A DNA stretch of 64,000 nt, taken from Desulfitobacterium hafniense DCB-2. GTDB taxonomy: Bacteria > Bacillota > Desulfitobacteriia > Desulfitobacteriales > Desulfitobacteriaceae. The DNA is taken from the NCBI RefSeq assembly GCF_000021925.1, contig NC_011830.1, forward strand, positions 5,119,001 to 5,183,000, read 5' to 3'. Both the position numbers and the translations under genes were made by a program. The stretch's first letter is position 1; each line of letters opens with the position of its first letter. Shown one piece after another: positions 34,998 to 44,483 of the stretch. The notes under the pieces are model-generated. The model searched no databases and was not told the origin of the DNA. It saw only the letters and a program-made list of their open reading frames with translations.

Positions 34998-35164
34998 CCT
35001 AGTACTCTGTGACACTTAAAACTTGCATTGCCCGGCGAGGAAAATTTTCGTAGGACAAGGCGGAGGAATGAGCAATACCGGTCGTATGGCGATTGACGAC
35101 AACGCAGTCATACGGAAATTTAACCGCCGGAAAGGTAAGGATTTAGGTGTTACAGAGTACTAGG
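34998..35164. repeat. dispersed repeat family II, full copy
   Basis: 167 bp with long imperfect terminal inverted repeats of about 55-60 bp; the outer 13 bases, CCTAGTACTCTGT, are exact in both arms, and GGCG, AAATTT and CGTA.GAC segments recur further in. No coding capacity. Partial relatives are at 30741-30793 and 45138-45170. Typical of a MITE. Confidence 0.78.
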
Positions 35165-35272
35165 CTTCTTGTATTGCATAGCTTAGGTGTCTGCAACCAA
35201 TCTACCCTCTGCATTGAGTTCCAAGCCTATCAGCTCACTTATTACTGCTCTGCGCAGCCAGCAACTGTAAAG

Positions 35273-35300
35273 AAAAAGCAGAGCATGCGCTCTGCTTTTT
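35273..35300 (-). terminator. terminator of rpmE
   Basis: AAAAAGCAGAGC-ATGC-GCTCTGCTTTTT: a perfect 12-bp stem with T-runs on both sides, 31 bp after the rpmE stop; could act in both directions. Confidence 0.85.
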
Positions 35301-35331
35301 CTCCAGCAACGACCGCAGGCCGTTGTTCATA

Positions 35332-35529
35332 TTACATGCCGTATTTTTTCTTAAAGCGATCCACTCGTCCACCAGCATCTACAAAACGTTGAACACCGGT
35401 ATAGAAGGGATGGCACTTAGAACAAATTTCCACCTTAATATCTTTCTTTGTGCTGCCGGTAGGAATAACTTCTCCACAGACACAAGTGATAGTGGTTTGT
35501 TCATATTTAGGGTGTGTCTTTTCTTTCAT
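35332..35529 (-). CDS. rpmE: 50S ribosomal protein L31, zinc type
   Basis: 65 residues from the ATG at 35529 behind AAGGTGACG; a longer upstream frame is not supported. The zinc motif CVCGEV...CSKCHPFYTG marks the cysteine-containing form used when zinc is plentiful. The sequence HPKYEQTTITCVCGEV and the C-terminal GRVDRFKKKYG are standard. Confidence 0.96.
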   Translation of the reverse strand: MKEKTHPKYEQTTITCVCGEVIPTGSTKKDIKVEICSKCHPFYTGVQRFVDAGGRVDRFKKKYGM

Positions 35530-35675
35530 GTCGTCACCTTCTTTCCCAACCGAGTCGTCAACTCTAAACATTGTAGCACGTCGGCTTCATGCAGGTCAAG
35601 ACAAAAAAACAGGGAATGCCTTAAATGTTCTCAAATATTTTTTCATAAAGATTCCTAAAGAATCCGATTATAGTT

Positions 35676-36368
35676 TTAGATTGGGTTTTGGGGCAAATAG
35701 GGCTTGGGGTCCACGGCTTTCCCATGCAGGCGAATCTCAAAATGAAGATGAGGGCCCGTACTTCTTCCCGTATCTCCCGCCAGGGCGATGCAATCTCCCT
35801 GCTCAACCCACTCTCCCGGACTCACCAGGATTTTTTGATTATGGGCATAGAGGCTTTGCACCCCATTGCCATGTTCCAAAAGCACAGTCAATCCATAAAT
35901 ATCATGCCATTGAGCCTTGACTACCTTGCCCGCCCGAGCGGCGAGGATTTCCGTTCCATGGGAGATTGCCAAATCGATGCCATGATGAAATTCTCCCTTT
36001 CTCCAGCCGTAATCCGAACTGATGGAGCCATAAGCCGGCCAACTCCAGATGAGCGCTGTTCCCCTGGATAATACTTCAGCTGCCTCATGAGTTCCCTGAA
36101 CAGTCTTTTCCCGAATGGTCAGTGTCGCCCCGGGAGCTATGACGACTGCCGGATTATCCAGCAGAATCTGAGACCTGGTCGTCTGATACTTTTGAGCCAA
36201 ATCATCAAGGCTTTGCCCCGCCTGGAGCGTGACCACGGAATAGGTAACCCGTTCTTCCTCCTGAGCAAAAGCAGGCAAGGACCAGGCATTAACCCAGAAA
36301 CAACACATGAACAGGAGAGCACACCCTTTACGACAAAAGCCTCTCCGCTCATGTCCTTCATGATTCAT
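35676..36368 (-). CDS. secreted LysM and M23 family peptidase
   Basis: 230 residues. Signal-type segment (about 16-35, ending in WSLPAFAQ), a LysM-like region (about 42-90, LQAGQSLDDLAQKYQTTRSQILLDNP) and an M23 endopeptidase domain with the zinc ligands FHHGIDLA and HLHFEIR. Likely cuts peptidoglycan peptides outside the membrane, perhaps in growth or sporulation. It stands alone between rpmE and glpX. Confidence 0.9.
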   Translation of the reverse strand: MNHEGHERRGFCRKGCALLFMCCFWVNAWSLPAFAQEEERVTYSVVTLQAGQSLDDLAQKYQTTRSQILLDNPAVVIAPGATLTIREKTVQGTHEAAEVLSRGTALIWSWPAYGSISSDYGWRKGEFHHGIDLAISHGTEILAARAGKVVKAQWHDIYGLTVLLEHGNGVQSLYAHNQKILVSPGEWVEQGDCIALAGDTGRSTGPHLHFEIRLHGKAVDPKPYLPQNPI

Positions 36369-36441
36369 TTTTAAATAATCACCTCAAGGGTAGCTTTACC
36401 CATGTCCAGGTAAAAAATACCTGCTGAAGCTGAACAGGCCG

Positions 36442-37434
36442 CTACACAGCACCCTTCATGGCATAGGCGGGCTTTTTGTCAAAACGATGCCGCGCCTCAA
36501 TAAAGCGCACTGTCCCCGTTTTTCCACGCATCACCACAGTATGGGTCAGAGCTCCCTGGGAAGTAAAATGCACCCCTTTGAGCAGCGGGCCTTCGGTGAT
36601 ACCGGTGGCTGCAAAGAAGACATCATCAGAGCAGACCAGATCATCCATCGTTAACAATTTAGCGACATCACTGACGCCCAGCTTCTGGGCCCGCAGAACA
36701 TCCTCTTCATTCTCCGGCCAAAGCCTTCCCTGCATCTCTCCGCCCAGACACCGCAGCGCAGCTGCAGCCAGTACCCCTTCCGGGGCTCCTCCGATTCCCA
36801 TCATCACATCGACCCCGGTTCCTTCAATAGCACAAGCCACCGCCGGAGATACATCACCATCCGTGATCAGGCGAATCCGGGCGCCCGCCTCCCGGACGTC
36901 ATGAATGATCTTCTCATGACGGGGACGGTCCAGAATAACTACGGTAAGGTCATCCATACTCTTGCCCAGAGCCCGGGCTACATTGGCCAAATTCTCCTGG
37001 ACAGGGGCATCCAAGTGTATTTTGCCTTTGGCCAGGGGGCCGACGGCGATTTTGTCCATATACATATCCGGGGCATGCAGGAGACCGCCTTTTCTGGCAA
37101 TAGCAACCACAGCAATAGCACCGGCTAAGCCCTTGGCGACACTATTCGTTCCTTCCAGGGGATCCACGGCCACATCCAATTCCGGAGCTTCGCCGCTTCC
37201 CACTTTTTCACCGATATAGAGCATGGGGGCTTCATCCATTTCCCCTTCGCCAATGACCACCGTTCCCTGCATACGAATGGTGTCAAAGACGGAGCGCATG
37301 GCTTGTACTGCCGCATCATCTGCGGCTTCTTTATTCCCGCGGCCAACCCAGCGGGCCGAAGCCAGCGCTGCTGCCTCTGTAACCCGGGCAAACTCCATGG
37401 TGAGTTCCCTTTCCATGGCCATTTCATTATTCAT
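36442..37434 (-). CDS. glpX: fructose-1,6-bisphosphatase class II
   Basis: 330 residues, ATG behind GGAGGG. Gluconeogenic phosphatase. Metal-binding motifs VIGEGEMDEAPMLYIGE and VDPLEGTNSVAKG, plus GIGGAPEGVLAAAALRC, are intact. Near fba and the transaldolase-like gene, with which it could serve sugar-phosphate recycling. Confidence 0.95.
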   Translation of the reverse strand: MNNEMAMERELTMEFARVTEAAALASARWVGRGNKEAADDAAVQAMRSVFDTIRMQGTVVIGEGEMDEAPMLYIGEKVGSGEAPELDVAVDPLEGTNSVAKGLAGAIAVVAIARKGGLLHAPDMYMDKIAVGPLAKGKIHLDAPVQENLANVARALGKSMDDLTVVILDRPRHEKIIHDVREAGARIRLITDGDVSPAVACAIEGTGVDVMMGIGGAPEGVLAAAALRCLGGEMQGRLWPENEEDVLRAQKLGVSDVAKLLTMDDLVCSDDVFFAATGITEGPLLKGVHFTSQGALTHTVVMRGKTGTVRFIEARHRFDKKPAYAMKGAV

Positions 37435-37591
37435 AATGATCCCTCCAAATTTTAATTGAATTCCTAACCTAATCCTAATTCAATGAGACATGAGTTATAT
37501 ACAAACAGCGATTTCGCTATTCATAAGCACTATCTTTAATTGTCCCATACTTTTTTTGCGGATGCAAGGCAGAGTATAAAGTCGAATAAGA

Positions 37592-37628
37592 AAAGCCCTA
37601 TCAGCCGAAAATCGTCTGTCAGAGCTTT
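37592..37628 (-). terminator. probable terminator after the transaldolase-like gene
   Basis: Arms AAAGCCCTATCAG and CTGTCAGAGCTTT pair at most positions; the minus strand then runs TTTTCTTATT. Between the transaldolase-like gene and glpX. Confidence 0.55.
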
Positions 37629-37671
37629 CATCCCAAGGTGGGTTCATGGCCAACCGCCACTTATCATCCCG

Positions 37672-38313
37672 CTATTTAAGCTTTTGCCAATCGGCTAAAA
37701 ACTTCTTAATGCCTGCCTCAGTCAAGGGATGCTTAAAGAGCTGGCACAAAACATTGAAGGGCACGGTGGCATAATCCGCACCGATCTTGGCTGCTTCCGT
37801 CACATGAACGGGGTTGCGGATGCTGGCGGCGATGACTTTCGTCTCCAGTCCATGGACTCCAAATACCTCACAAATGTCAGCCAGTAAAAGCAGTCCATTT
37901 TCACCGATATCATCCAGTCTGCCCAGAAAGGGGCTGACATAAGTGGCTCCCGCCCGAGCGGCCAGCAAAGCCTGCACCGCTGAAAAAACTAAGGTCACAT
38001 TAGTTTTAATGCCTTCGGCCTTCAGGACCTTGACCGCTTTGAGCCCCTCTTCCGTCATAGGAATTTTGACGACGATATTGGGGTGCATGGCGGCAAGTTC
38101 CCGGGCCTCCCCCAGCATTCCTTCGGTATCTAAAGCAATTACTTCAGCACTGATGGGGCCGTTAACAATCTGCACAAGTTCCTGCAGAAGCTGGTGAAAA
38201 TCCCTGCCTTCTTTGGCCACCAAGCTGGGATTGGTGGTTATTCCTCCGATAACTCCCATGGCCCACGCCTGCCTGATCTCCTCCGGGTTGGCTGAATCCA
38301 ATAAAAACTCCAT
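37672..38313 (-). CDS. tal: transaldolase-like protein (fructose-6-phosphate aldolase family)
   Basis: 213 residues, the short form. Begins MEFLLDSANPEEIRQAWAMGVIGGITTNPSLVAKEG and carries the Schiff-base lysine in GIKTNVTLVFSAVQAL. The short family includes both transaldolases and fructose-6-phosphate aldolases; I cannot separate them without the full active-site alignment. 11 bp after fba, so co-transcribed, as with B. subtilis ywjH. Confidence 0.9.
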   Translation of the reverse strand: MEFLLDSANPEEIRQAWAMGVIGGITTNPSLVAKEGRDFHQLLQELVQIVNGPISAEVIALDTEGMLGEARELAAMHPNIVVKIPMTEEGLKAVKVLKAEGIKTNVTLVFSAVQALLAARAGATYVSPFLGRLDDIGENGLLLLADICEVFGVHGLETKVIAASIRNPVHVTEAAKIGADYATVPFNVLCQLFKHPLTEAGIKKFLADWQKLK

Positions 38314-38324
38314 GATATCCCTCC

Positions 38325-39179
38325 TTAGGCTTTCCCGCTGCTCCCGAAGAGCCGGATCTTCTCCCTGATGATCGCGACGGTGGCTTCACGAGCCGGTCCG
38401 AGCATTTTTCTGGGATCAATCTCTTGGGGATGATCAACCATTACCTTACGGGCAGCAGCTACGAAGGCCTCCCGGATGTTGGTATCGATATTGACTTTGC
38501 ATACCCCCAGGGAAATGGCTTTTTGGATGGCTTCGTCCGGCACTCCCGACGAGCCATGGAGTACGATGGGAACATTAACTCTCTTGCGAATCTCAGTCAG
38601 GCGTTGGAAATCAAGCTTAGGAATCCCTTTATATTGGCCATGGGCAGTACCGATGGCAATAGCCAGAGCATCCACTTTTGTCTCACTGACAAAGCGCTCT
38701 GCTTCAGCGGGATCCGTAAAGAGAGCTTCTTTCTCACTGACGGTGATATCGTCTTCTGTTCCGCCGATTTTGCCCAATTCGGCCTCAACGGAGATGCCAA
38801 GGGGCCGGACTGCTTCGATGACTTTATTGGTTAAGGCTATATTCTCTTCCAAAGGAAGCTTCGAACCGTCAATCATCACGGAAGTAAAGGAGTTTCTTAC
38901 ACAGCTCATAATTTGAGCGAAGCTGGTTCCATGATCAAGATGGAGGGCCACAGGAACACTGGCTTGTTCAGCCGCTAAGCGGGTCATGGCGGCAATATAT
39001 TCAATTCCCGCATATTTAATAGCTCCCTGGCTCGCTTGAACAATAACCGGGGATTTTTCCGCTTCCGCCGCACTGACAATGGCTTGCACAATCTCCATAT
39101 TATTGCAGTTAAATGCCCCCACGGCATATTGCCCTTGCTGGGCGTCAAGCAAAAGTTGAGCCATTGATACTAAACTCAT
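38325..39179 (-). CDS. fba: class II fructose-bisphosphate aldolase
   Basis: 284 residues. Zinc aldolase of glycolysis and gluconeogenesis. Zinc-ligand region ALHLDHGTSF, catalytic-site segments EAELGKIGGTEDD and IVLHGSSGVPDEAI, and the phosphate-binding VNIDTNIREAF. The start lies three bases after the zinc-ribbon protein gene downstream, which is probably coupled to it. Confidence 0.96.
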   Translation of the reverse strand: MSLVSMAQLLLDAQQGQYAVGAFNCNNMEIVQAIVSAAEAEKSPVIVQASQGAIKYAGIEYIAAMTRLAAEQASVPVALHLDHGTSFAQIMSCVRNSFTSVMIDGSKLPLEENIALTNKVIEAVRPLGISVEAELGKIGGTEDDITVSEKEALFTDPAEAERFVSETKVDALAIAIGTAHGQYKGIPKLDFQRLTEIRKRVNVPIVLHGSSGVPDEAIQKAISLGVCKVNIDTNIREAFVAAARKVMVDHPQEIDPRKMLGPAREATVAIIREKIRLFGSSGKA

Positions 39180-39181
39180 TC

Positions 39182-39862
39182 TTATTCCTCCTCAATTGCC
39201 TTACAAAAATGTCCGTGCTGTGTACAATTTAACAGTACGGTTTTATTTTCGTCCAAATTTACAGACGCCATTCCCTCAAAGATCCGAATGTTCTCCGTGT
39301 TTTCTCCATAAATCACGCCTACCGCATCACAAATCTCACAATAAAGCTCGATACGGTCCGGCAAAAGCTCAAAAGTAAGATTATGGTTGCCGCATTTGCA
39401 GCCTAAGGCTCCGTCTCTGGCTAAATTATGGAGATGATCCAAGAGCTTCAGCATAACCTCGGGGTTCTCAAACTCATCTTCATAACCGAGTTCCGAAGCC
39501 AGCTCAGCGATGGACTTCTCCCGCTCCTGACAAGCTTGGGCTACTTTCTGTTTGGGACCGACAAAGCCTGTGGACGCCTCCACTTCCGGACAGAGCAAAG
39601 GGAGGGCGTTCTTGCCCCAAAAAGCACCCCTTTTTAAACGCAGGTAGTGCATTTTGCCGCAAAAAGCACAATTAAAAGATACATTGAAATGTTTGCGATC
39701 TCTGCTGGTCACAGACATCAACACTTCGCCGCAGCGGCAATATAAACTTTCCCGTCCCTTACCTGAAAACGCAAAAAGTGAAAGGGCGTGAAACTCTAAT
39801 TCTCCACATTTGGGACACTGTATGGCAACGGATGTATGGGTTGTCAGGATCAATTTTCCCAC
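39182..39862 (-). CDS. zinc-ribbon protein of unknown function
   Basis: 226 residues. Four cysteine pairs or near pairs: CPKCGE, CRCGE with an earlier Cys, CAFCGK and CEICD, with CKCGN, so two or more zinc ribbons joined by a helical middle (about 110-165). No catalytic motif. It sits between spo0F and fba where B. subtilis has ywjG, but does not resemble that protein. Could bind nucleic acid or a partner; unknown. Confidence 0.7.
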   Translation of the reverse strand: MGKLILTTHTSVAIQCPKCGELEFHALSLFAFSGKGRESLYCRCGEVLMSVTSRDRKHFNVSFNCAFCGKMHYLRLKRGAFWGKNALPLLCPEVEASTGFVGPKQKVAQACQEREKSIAELASELGYEDEFENPEVMLKLLDHLHNLARDGALGCKCGNHNLTFELLPDRIELYCEICDAVGVIYGENTENIRIFEGMASVNLDENKTVLLNCTQHGHFCKAIEEE

Positions 39863-39932
39863 CTCTTTCTACTCGAAACTATACTTCGGCAAGTGGGGGG
39901 GTTTTTCCTCCATCCTTTATCTAAAAAAATAA

Positions 39933-39968
39933 GAGGAAACCTTGCAATAATTTATGCGTTGTTCCCTC
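39933..39968 (-). terminator. probable terminator of spo0F
   Basis: Arms GAGG.AAC and GTT.CCTC with single mismatches; the minus strand continues TTATTTTTTT. Nineteen bases after the spo0F stop. Confidence 0.55.
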
Positions 39969-39987
39969 AAAAATTCTCCATTATTAT

Positions 39988-40344
39988 TTATTTAAGCAGA
40001 TCACGAACCACATCCCGCAGCTCAAACAGGTCGAAAGGCTTGCTGATGTAATGCCTTACCCCTTGCTCCTGTGCTCTTTCCATCGTCTGTGCATCACCAT
40101 AAGCAGTCATCATGATAACCTGAACATCCTGATTAAAGGTACGGATCTCCTTAAGGGTATCGATCCCATTCATTTCCGGCATTTTCATATCCATAATAAT
40201 TAAGTCCGGCTTGTAGCCCTCAAGTACACGCAGGGCTTCGTTGCCATTCTCTGCCATTTTAACTAGATGACCTTCTTCTTTGAAGGTTTCAAAGAGGAGT
40301 CTTCGTACCCCCATTTGGTCATCTACAACCAAAATATTAGCCAT
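39988..40344 (-). CDS. spo0F: sporulation response regulator Spo0F
   Basis: 118 residues from the ATG at 40344 behind AAAGGGGGC. A receiver domain with no output domain: acidic pair DD (residues 7-8), phospho-Asp in LIIMDMKMPEMNG, Thr in MMTAYGD and Lys in YISKPFD. Passes phosphate in the phosphorelay that starts sporulation. Next to fba and pyrG, as in Bacillus. Confidence 0.9.
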   Translation of the reverse strand: MANILVVDDQMGVRRLLFETFKEEGHLVKMAENGNEALRVLEGYKPDLIIMDMKMPEMNGIDTLKEIRTFNQDVQVIMMTAYGDAQTMERAQEQGVRHYISKPFDLFELRDVVRDLLK

Positions 40345-40383
40345 AAATTGCCCCCTTTCGCCAGTGGTCCCCACTGCTATTAT

Positions 40384-41568
40384 TTATGGATATTCTGGAT
40401 AAGATTGTAAAAATCCTTCTTTTATATGACGTTTCGCGATTAATCTTTTTTCAGACCAATATTGTCGCAATAATCGCGGATTGGCTTGGGTCCTGCGCAG
40501 AGGCAGAATCACTTCATCTCCAGTTTCACAAGGCAGGTTTCCTACGTCAAGAACCGTTAACTGCATGCCGATTTTTCCGGCCACAGGAACCCTGTGTCCC
40601 TGTAAAATTACGCTCTCTTGGCCGATATAGATTCTGCAAAGGGCTAAAAAATTCTTAATGACAATCTTAATAAAGTCCCATACTCCTTGGGGAACAAAAT
40701 GAGGCTGAACACCGAACCCGTCGGCATAGCCCACAGGAATCACCGCCAACTGGGTCTCTGCCTTGGTTCGATAAATGCTCTGGTAGCCGACAAAAGTTCC
40801 TATGGGCACCCGGCGCAGACTGACAATGCGAGCCTTGGCGACCCAGGGATCCTGCAGTTTAAGCTTGCCGGCAAAGGCTGGGGCGGGGATGTGACCGATT
40901 AAAAGAGTTCCTGTCCGAATAAAATCATAATGCCAATCGGGATAGTCCAAAAAAGCAGCACTGTTGCACACATGTTTCCACAAGCCGGCAAAGCCTTGTT
41001 CCTCAAGAAGGTTTACCCCTCTCTGAAAGCTTTCCACTTGCTGCCGGGTATAAGCCCGATCCCGTTGGGCAGCCCGGGCCAGGTGGGTATAGACACCCAC
41101 CGGAGTGATGTGGGGAGATTTCTTCAACTGTGCGGCAAGCTCTCCCCATTCTTTCTCGAAGAAGCCGGTCCTGCCCATTCCTGTCTCCAGCTTAAGGTGG
41201 ACCTTAGCCTCTATGCCCAGCCCGGCAGCAACAGTTTCCCATTCCCTCAGCATATGAAAATCCGACAGAGTCAGCTGCAAATCTCCTGTGAGAGCCTCCG
41301 CCATTTGCTCCGCAGACACCGGCCCTAACACCAATATAATGCCCTCTACCCCGTGTTGGCGCAGAATAAGACCTTCTTCCACAGTGGTCACCGCAAAAGC
41401 CGGGCAGCCCAGCTTTTGAAGGGTTTGGGCGACGGGAACAGCCCCTAAGCCATAGGCGTCGGCTTTAACGACGGCCATGACCCGGGCAGCCGGGCTGAGC
41501 TGCTGAGTTACTTCCCGGTAATTATTCGCTATGGCGTCCAGGTTGATATCGATCCATGCGTCACTCAT
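40384..41568 (-). CDS. alr: alanine racemase family protein
   Basis: 394 residues. PLP lysine in MAVVKADAYGLGAV and the second catalytic tyrosine region in IPVGYADGF. The C-terminal domain differs from typical Alr: an extra segment after YADGF (PHFVPQGVWDFIKIVIKNF) and GKIGMQLTVLDVG where most have a VGRVSMDM-like motif. Probably makes D-alanine for the wall; a different substrate is possible. Downstream of the FemAB-like gene by 35 bp. Confidence 0.85.
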   Translation of the reverse strand: MSDAWIDINLDAIANNYREVTQQLSPAARVMAVVKADAYGLGAVPVAQTLQKLGCPAFAVTTVEEGLILRQHGVEGIILVLGPVSAEQMAEALTGDLQLTLSDFHMLREWETVAAGLGIEAKVHLKLETGMGRTGFFEKEWGELAAQLKKSPHITPVGVYTHLARAAQRDRAYTRQQVESFQRGVNLLEEQGFAGLWKHVCNSAAFLDYPDWHYDFIRTGTLLIGHIPAPAFAGKLKLQDPWVAKARIVSLRRVPIGTFVGYQSIYRTKAETQLAVIPVGYADGFGVQPHFVPQGVWDFIKIVIKNFLALCRIYIGQESVILQGHRVPVAGKIGMQLTVLDVGNLPCETGDEVILPLRRTQANPRLLRQYWSEKRLIAKRHIKEGFLQSYPEYP

Positions 41569-41603
41569 AGGATATCGCCACCTTTAGTGAGTTTGTTCAT
41601 TTC

Positions 41604-42686
41604 TTATCCCTTATTTCTTCGCCGCAGCTTCCCGATCATCCCCTTAACCAGATCGGAGTACACCGGTTCGAGAGTGTTCCAGAGAAAGTAGACCACCGGA
41701 CGATAGACCAAATCCCATTCGCCGATGAATTCGGTATACTCGCCGTTGAAGCCTTTTTTGAACCGGTAAAGGCCGTAGAGAGGATTGTCCTCGGTGAGAT
41801 GGCCGGGTACCCCGCGAAAATCGTAGAGGGTGCAGCCTTTGGCTTTGGCCCAGCGGATCATTTCCCATTGAATCAGATAATTGGGCATAACATTTCGATG
41901 GGAATTGGAGGAGGCGCCATAGAGATACCAGGCCTTTTCTCCGATAATCAGAGCCAGGGTGCCTGCGATGATCTGTCCTTCATATTCGGCGATAAACAGC
42001 TCCGCCATGCCGGCAGCATGAAGCTCATCATACATATCCTCAAAATAGGAGTAGTTCCGAACCAGGAACTTATCCCGCTCCGTCGTTTCTTTAAGCACTC
42101 GATAAAAAGCGGGCAAATCTTCTTTCGTGCCGACGCGGATGGCGACGCCTTTTTTCGTGGCCAATTTAACATTATAGCGGGTCTTCTGGTGCATTTGCGC
42201 CATAAGCGTCTCCTCATCAGGAGAGATATCCAGACGAAAGACGTATTTAGGCTGGACTCCTTCAAAACCTTTGCCGGTTTCTGCACTGCGGAACCCCCGG
42301 CTTTTCAGGTAACCTTCTAAATCTTGATCTGCAGAAGGAATATCCGGGTCGATTTTCAGAAAAATAGCCCCTCGCTTTTTGGCCAGCTTTTTAATCTCCA
42401 CAAGCAGGGCATCAAACAATTCATGATCAGTCCAATCGAGAACAGGTCCCCGGGAAGCATAAAAGATCGGAATTCCCACCACAGGTATCTTGCGCTCGAG
42501 AATGGAGATAGCGGCGACGATTTCGCCACGATCTTCCAGGACTAAGCGCCACGGTTTCCAGCCGGTTTTGCTTTTGAGCTCTCCCCAGCCCCAGGTCTGC
42601 AGTACATGACCCTTGGCGTGACGAGCCATAAATTGATCAAAACGCTCTTTTGCAGCGTCATCTATTAACCTTGCAGTATAAGGCAT
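41604..42686 (-). CDS. FemAB family peptidoglycan-bridge aminoacyltransferase
   Basis: 360 residues. Two GNAT-like halves (HVLQTWGWGELKSKTGW in the first, MHQKTRYNVKLATKKGV and WYLYGASSNSHRNVMPNYLIQWEMIRWAK in the second), the FemABX plan. These enzymes add amino acids from charged tRNA to lipid II. Neighbour to alr supports a wall role. The amino acid added cannot be told from sequence. Confidence 0.85.
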   Translation of the reverse strand: MPYTARLIDDAAKERFDQFMARHAKGHVLQTWGWGELKSKTGWKPWRLVLEDRGEIVAAISILERKIPVVGIPIFYASRGPVLDWTDHELFDALLVEIKKLAKKRGAIFLKIDPDIPSADQDLEGYLKSRGFRSAETGKGFEGVQPKYVFRLDISPDEETLMAQMHQKTRYNVKLATKKGVAIRVGTKEDLPAFYRVLKETTERDKFLVRNYSYFEDMYDELHAAGMAELFIAEYEGQIIAGTLALIIGEKAWYLYGASSNSHRNVMPNYLIQWEMIRWAKAKGCTLYDFRGVPGHLTEDNPLYGLYRFKKGFNGEYTEFIGEWDLVYRPVVYFLWNTLEPVYSDLVKGMIGKLRRRNKG

Positions 42687-42776
42687 CCCAACAGCCTCCC
42701 GTTATATAGTATACTTCTTATGTTAATTTTTGCCATAAACAAGCAAGCCCAAACGGCTTTTAGTTTGCCTAAAACG

Positions 42777-42803
42777 ATTCCATGGCTCGGGGAGCCATGG
42801 AAT
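42777..42803 (-). terminator. terminator of pyrG
   Basis: ATTCCATGGCTC-GGG-GAGCCATGGAAT, a perfect 12-bp stem 16 bases after the pyrG stop, followed on the minus strand by CGTTTTAGG. Confidence 0.7.
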
Positions 42804-42818
42804 TGCCTTTGTATCACC

Positions 42819-44417
42819 TTATCTATTGGCCAATGTGGCTTTGACAAACTCTCTGAAAAGAGGATGGGAACGATAAGGACGGGATTTGAATTCCGGATGG
42901 AACTGTGACGCCACAAACCAGGGATGATCCGGATATTCGGTGATTTCGACAAGGCGCCCGTCGGGGGAGGTTCCTGAGAATTTCAGGCCGCCCTTTTCCA
43001 ATTCTGCGCGGAATTGATTATTTACTTCATAGCGATGACGATGGCGCTCATAGATCACTTCATCCTGGTAAATAGAGCTGACCAACGTGCTCTCGATAAG
43101 CTTGACAGGAGAGATTCCTAAGCGCATGGTTCCTCCCTTATCTTCAATCTCCTTCTGTTCAGGGAGGAGGTCAATGACCGGATAAGGCGCGTCCACATCG
43201 AATTCAGAGCTGTTGGCATTGGTCATGCCGCACACATTCCGGGCAAATTCAATGACCGCCGTCTGCATGCCTAAGCAAATCCCTAAGAAGGGGATTTTAT
43301 TTTCCCGGGCATAGCGAATGGCTTCAATCTTACCTTCGATGCCCCGGTTGCCAAAACCGCCGGGAACCAGAATCCCGGATACACCCTTAAGCAGCTCTGC
43401 GGCTGAAGAGCCTTCAATCTCTTCCGAGTTGACCCAGCGTATCTTAACTTTCGCCAGATGTTCAATTCCGGCATGACGCAAGGCTTCGGCCACACTCAAA
43501 TAAGCATCGGGAAGCTCCACATATTTGCCGACGATGGCAATTTCCGTTTCACTCTGAGGATTATTGATCCGATCGACCATAGCCCTCCAGTCAGTCATAT
43601 CCGCAGGAGGCGCTTCAAGGCCCAGAATCTTAAGGACGATATCATCCATGCCTTCTTCTAAAATATTTAAAGGAACTTCATAAATACTCTTGGCATCCAC
43701 CATTTGAATAATGGCTTCACGATCGATATCGCAGAAGAGGGCCAGTTTTTCCTTCATATCCTCGGAAATGGCATGTTCGGTGCGGCAAACCAGAATATTC
43801 GGCTGAATACCGATTCCCCGCAGCTCTTTAACAGAGTGCTGGGTAGGCTTTGTCTTCAGCTCACCTGAAGCATTCAGATAGGGAATAAGGGTCACATGCA
43901 GATAAAGGACATTCTCCCGGCCGATATCACTGCGCATTTGACGAATCGCTTCTAAGTAAGGCAGGGATTCAATATCGCCAACGGTACCGCCAATCTCCGT
44001 GATCACAATATCCGGGTGATTTTCCCGGGCCACCCGATAGATGCGTTCTTTGATTTCGTTGGTAATATGAGGGATGACCTGTACCGTTCCCCCTAAGTAG
44101 TCCCCCCGTCTTTCTTTGTTGAGGACGGACCAGTAGATTTTTCCCGTGGTCACATTGCTATTTTTAGACACAGGCACATCAATAAAACGCTCATAATGCC
44201 CAAGGTCTAAATCCGTCTCCGCTCCATCATCGGTGACAAAAACTTCACCATGCTGGTATGGGCTCATGGTCCCTGGGTCAATGTTAATATAAGGATCAAA
44301 TTTTTGAATGGCAACACTTAATCCCCTATTTTTGAGCAGGCACCCCAGAGCGGATGCCGTGATCCCCTTTCCCAAGGAGGATACTACACCACCTGTGACA
44401 AAAATAAACTTCGTCAT
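42819..44417 (-). CDS. pyrG: CTP synthase
   Basis: 532 residues. N-terminal amidoligase domain with TGGVVSSLGKGI and DPYINIDPGTMSPYQHGEVFV; C-terminal glutamine amidotransferase domain with the nucleophile loop PFLGICLGMQ and catalytic SQFHPEF. Makes CTP from UTP. Followed on the same strand by the FemAB-like gene after a hairpin. A 16-bp palindrome lies upstream. Confidence 0.97.
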   Translation of the reverse strand: MTKFIFVTGGVVSSLGKGITASALGCLLKNRGLSVAIQKFDPYINIDPGTMSPYQHGEVFVTDDGAETDLDLGHYERFIDVPVSKNSNVTTGKIYWSVLNKERRGDYLGGTVQVIPHITNEIKERIYRVARENHPDIVITEIGGTVGDIESLPYLEAIRQMRSDIGRENVLYLHVTLIPYLNASGELKTKPTQHSVKELRGIGIQPNILVCRTEHAISEDMKEKLALFCDIDREAIIQMVDAKSIYEVPLNILEEGMDDIVLKILGLEAPPADMTDWRAMVDRINNPQSETEIAIVGKYVELPDAYLSVAEALRHAGIEHLAKVKIRWVNSEEIEGSSAAELLKGVSGILVPGGFGNRGIEGKIEAIRYARENKIPFLGICLGMQTAVIEFARNVCGMTNANSSEFDVDAPYPVIDLLPEQKEIEDKGGTMRLGISPVKLIESTLVSSIYQDEVIYERHRHRYEVNNQFRAELEKGGLKFSGTSPDGRLVEITEYPDHPWFVASQFHPEFKSRPYRSHPLFREFVKATLANR

Positions 44418-44483
44418 CTTTCCCTATCCTTTCTCGACCAATTTCTAATATCACTTTGTATTCAGAATTCCGCACAGCAGTAT

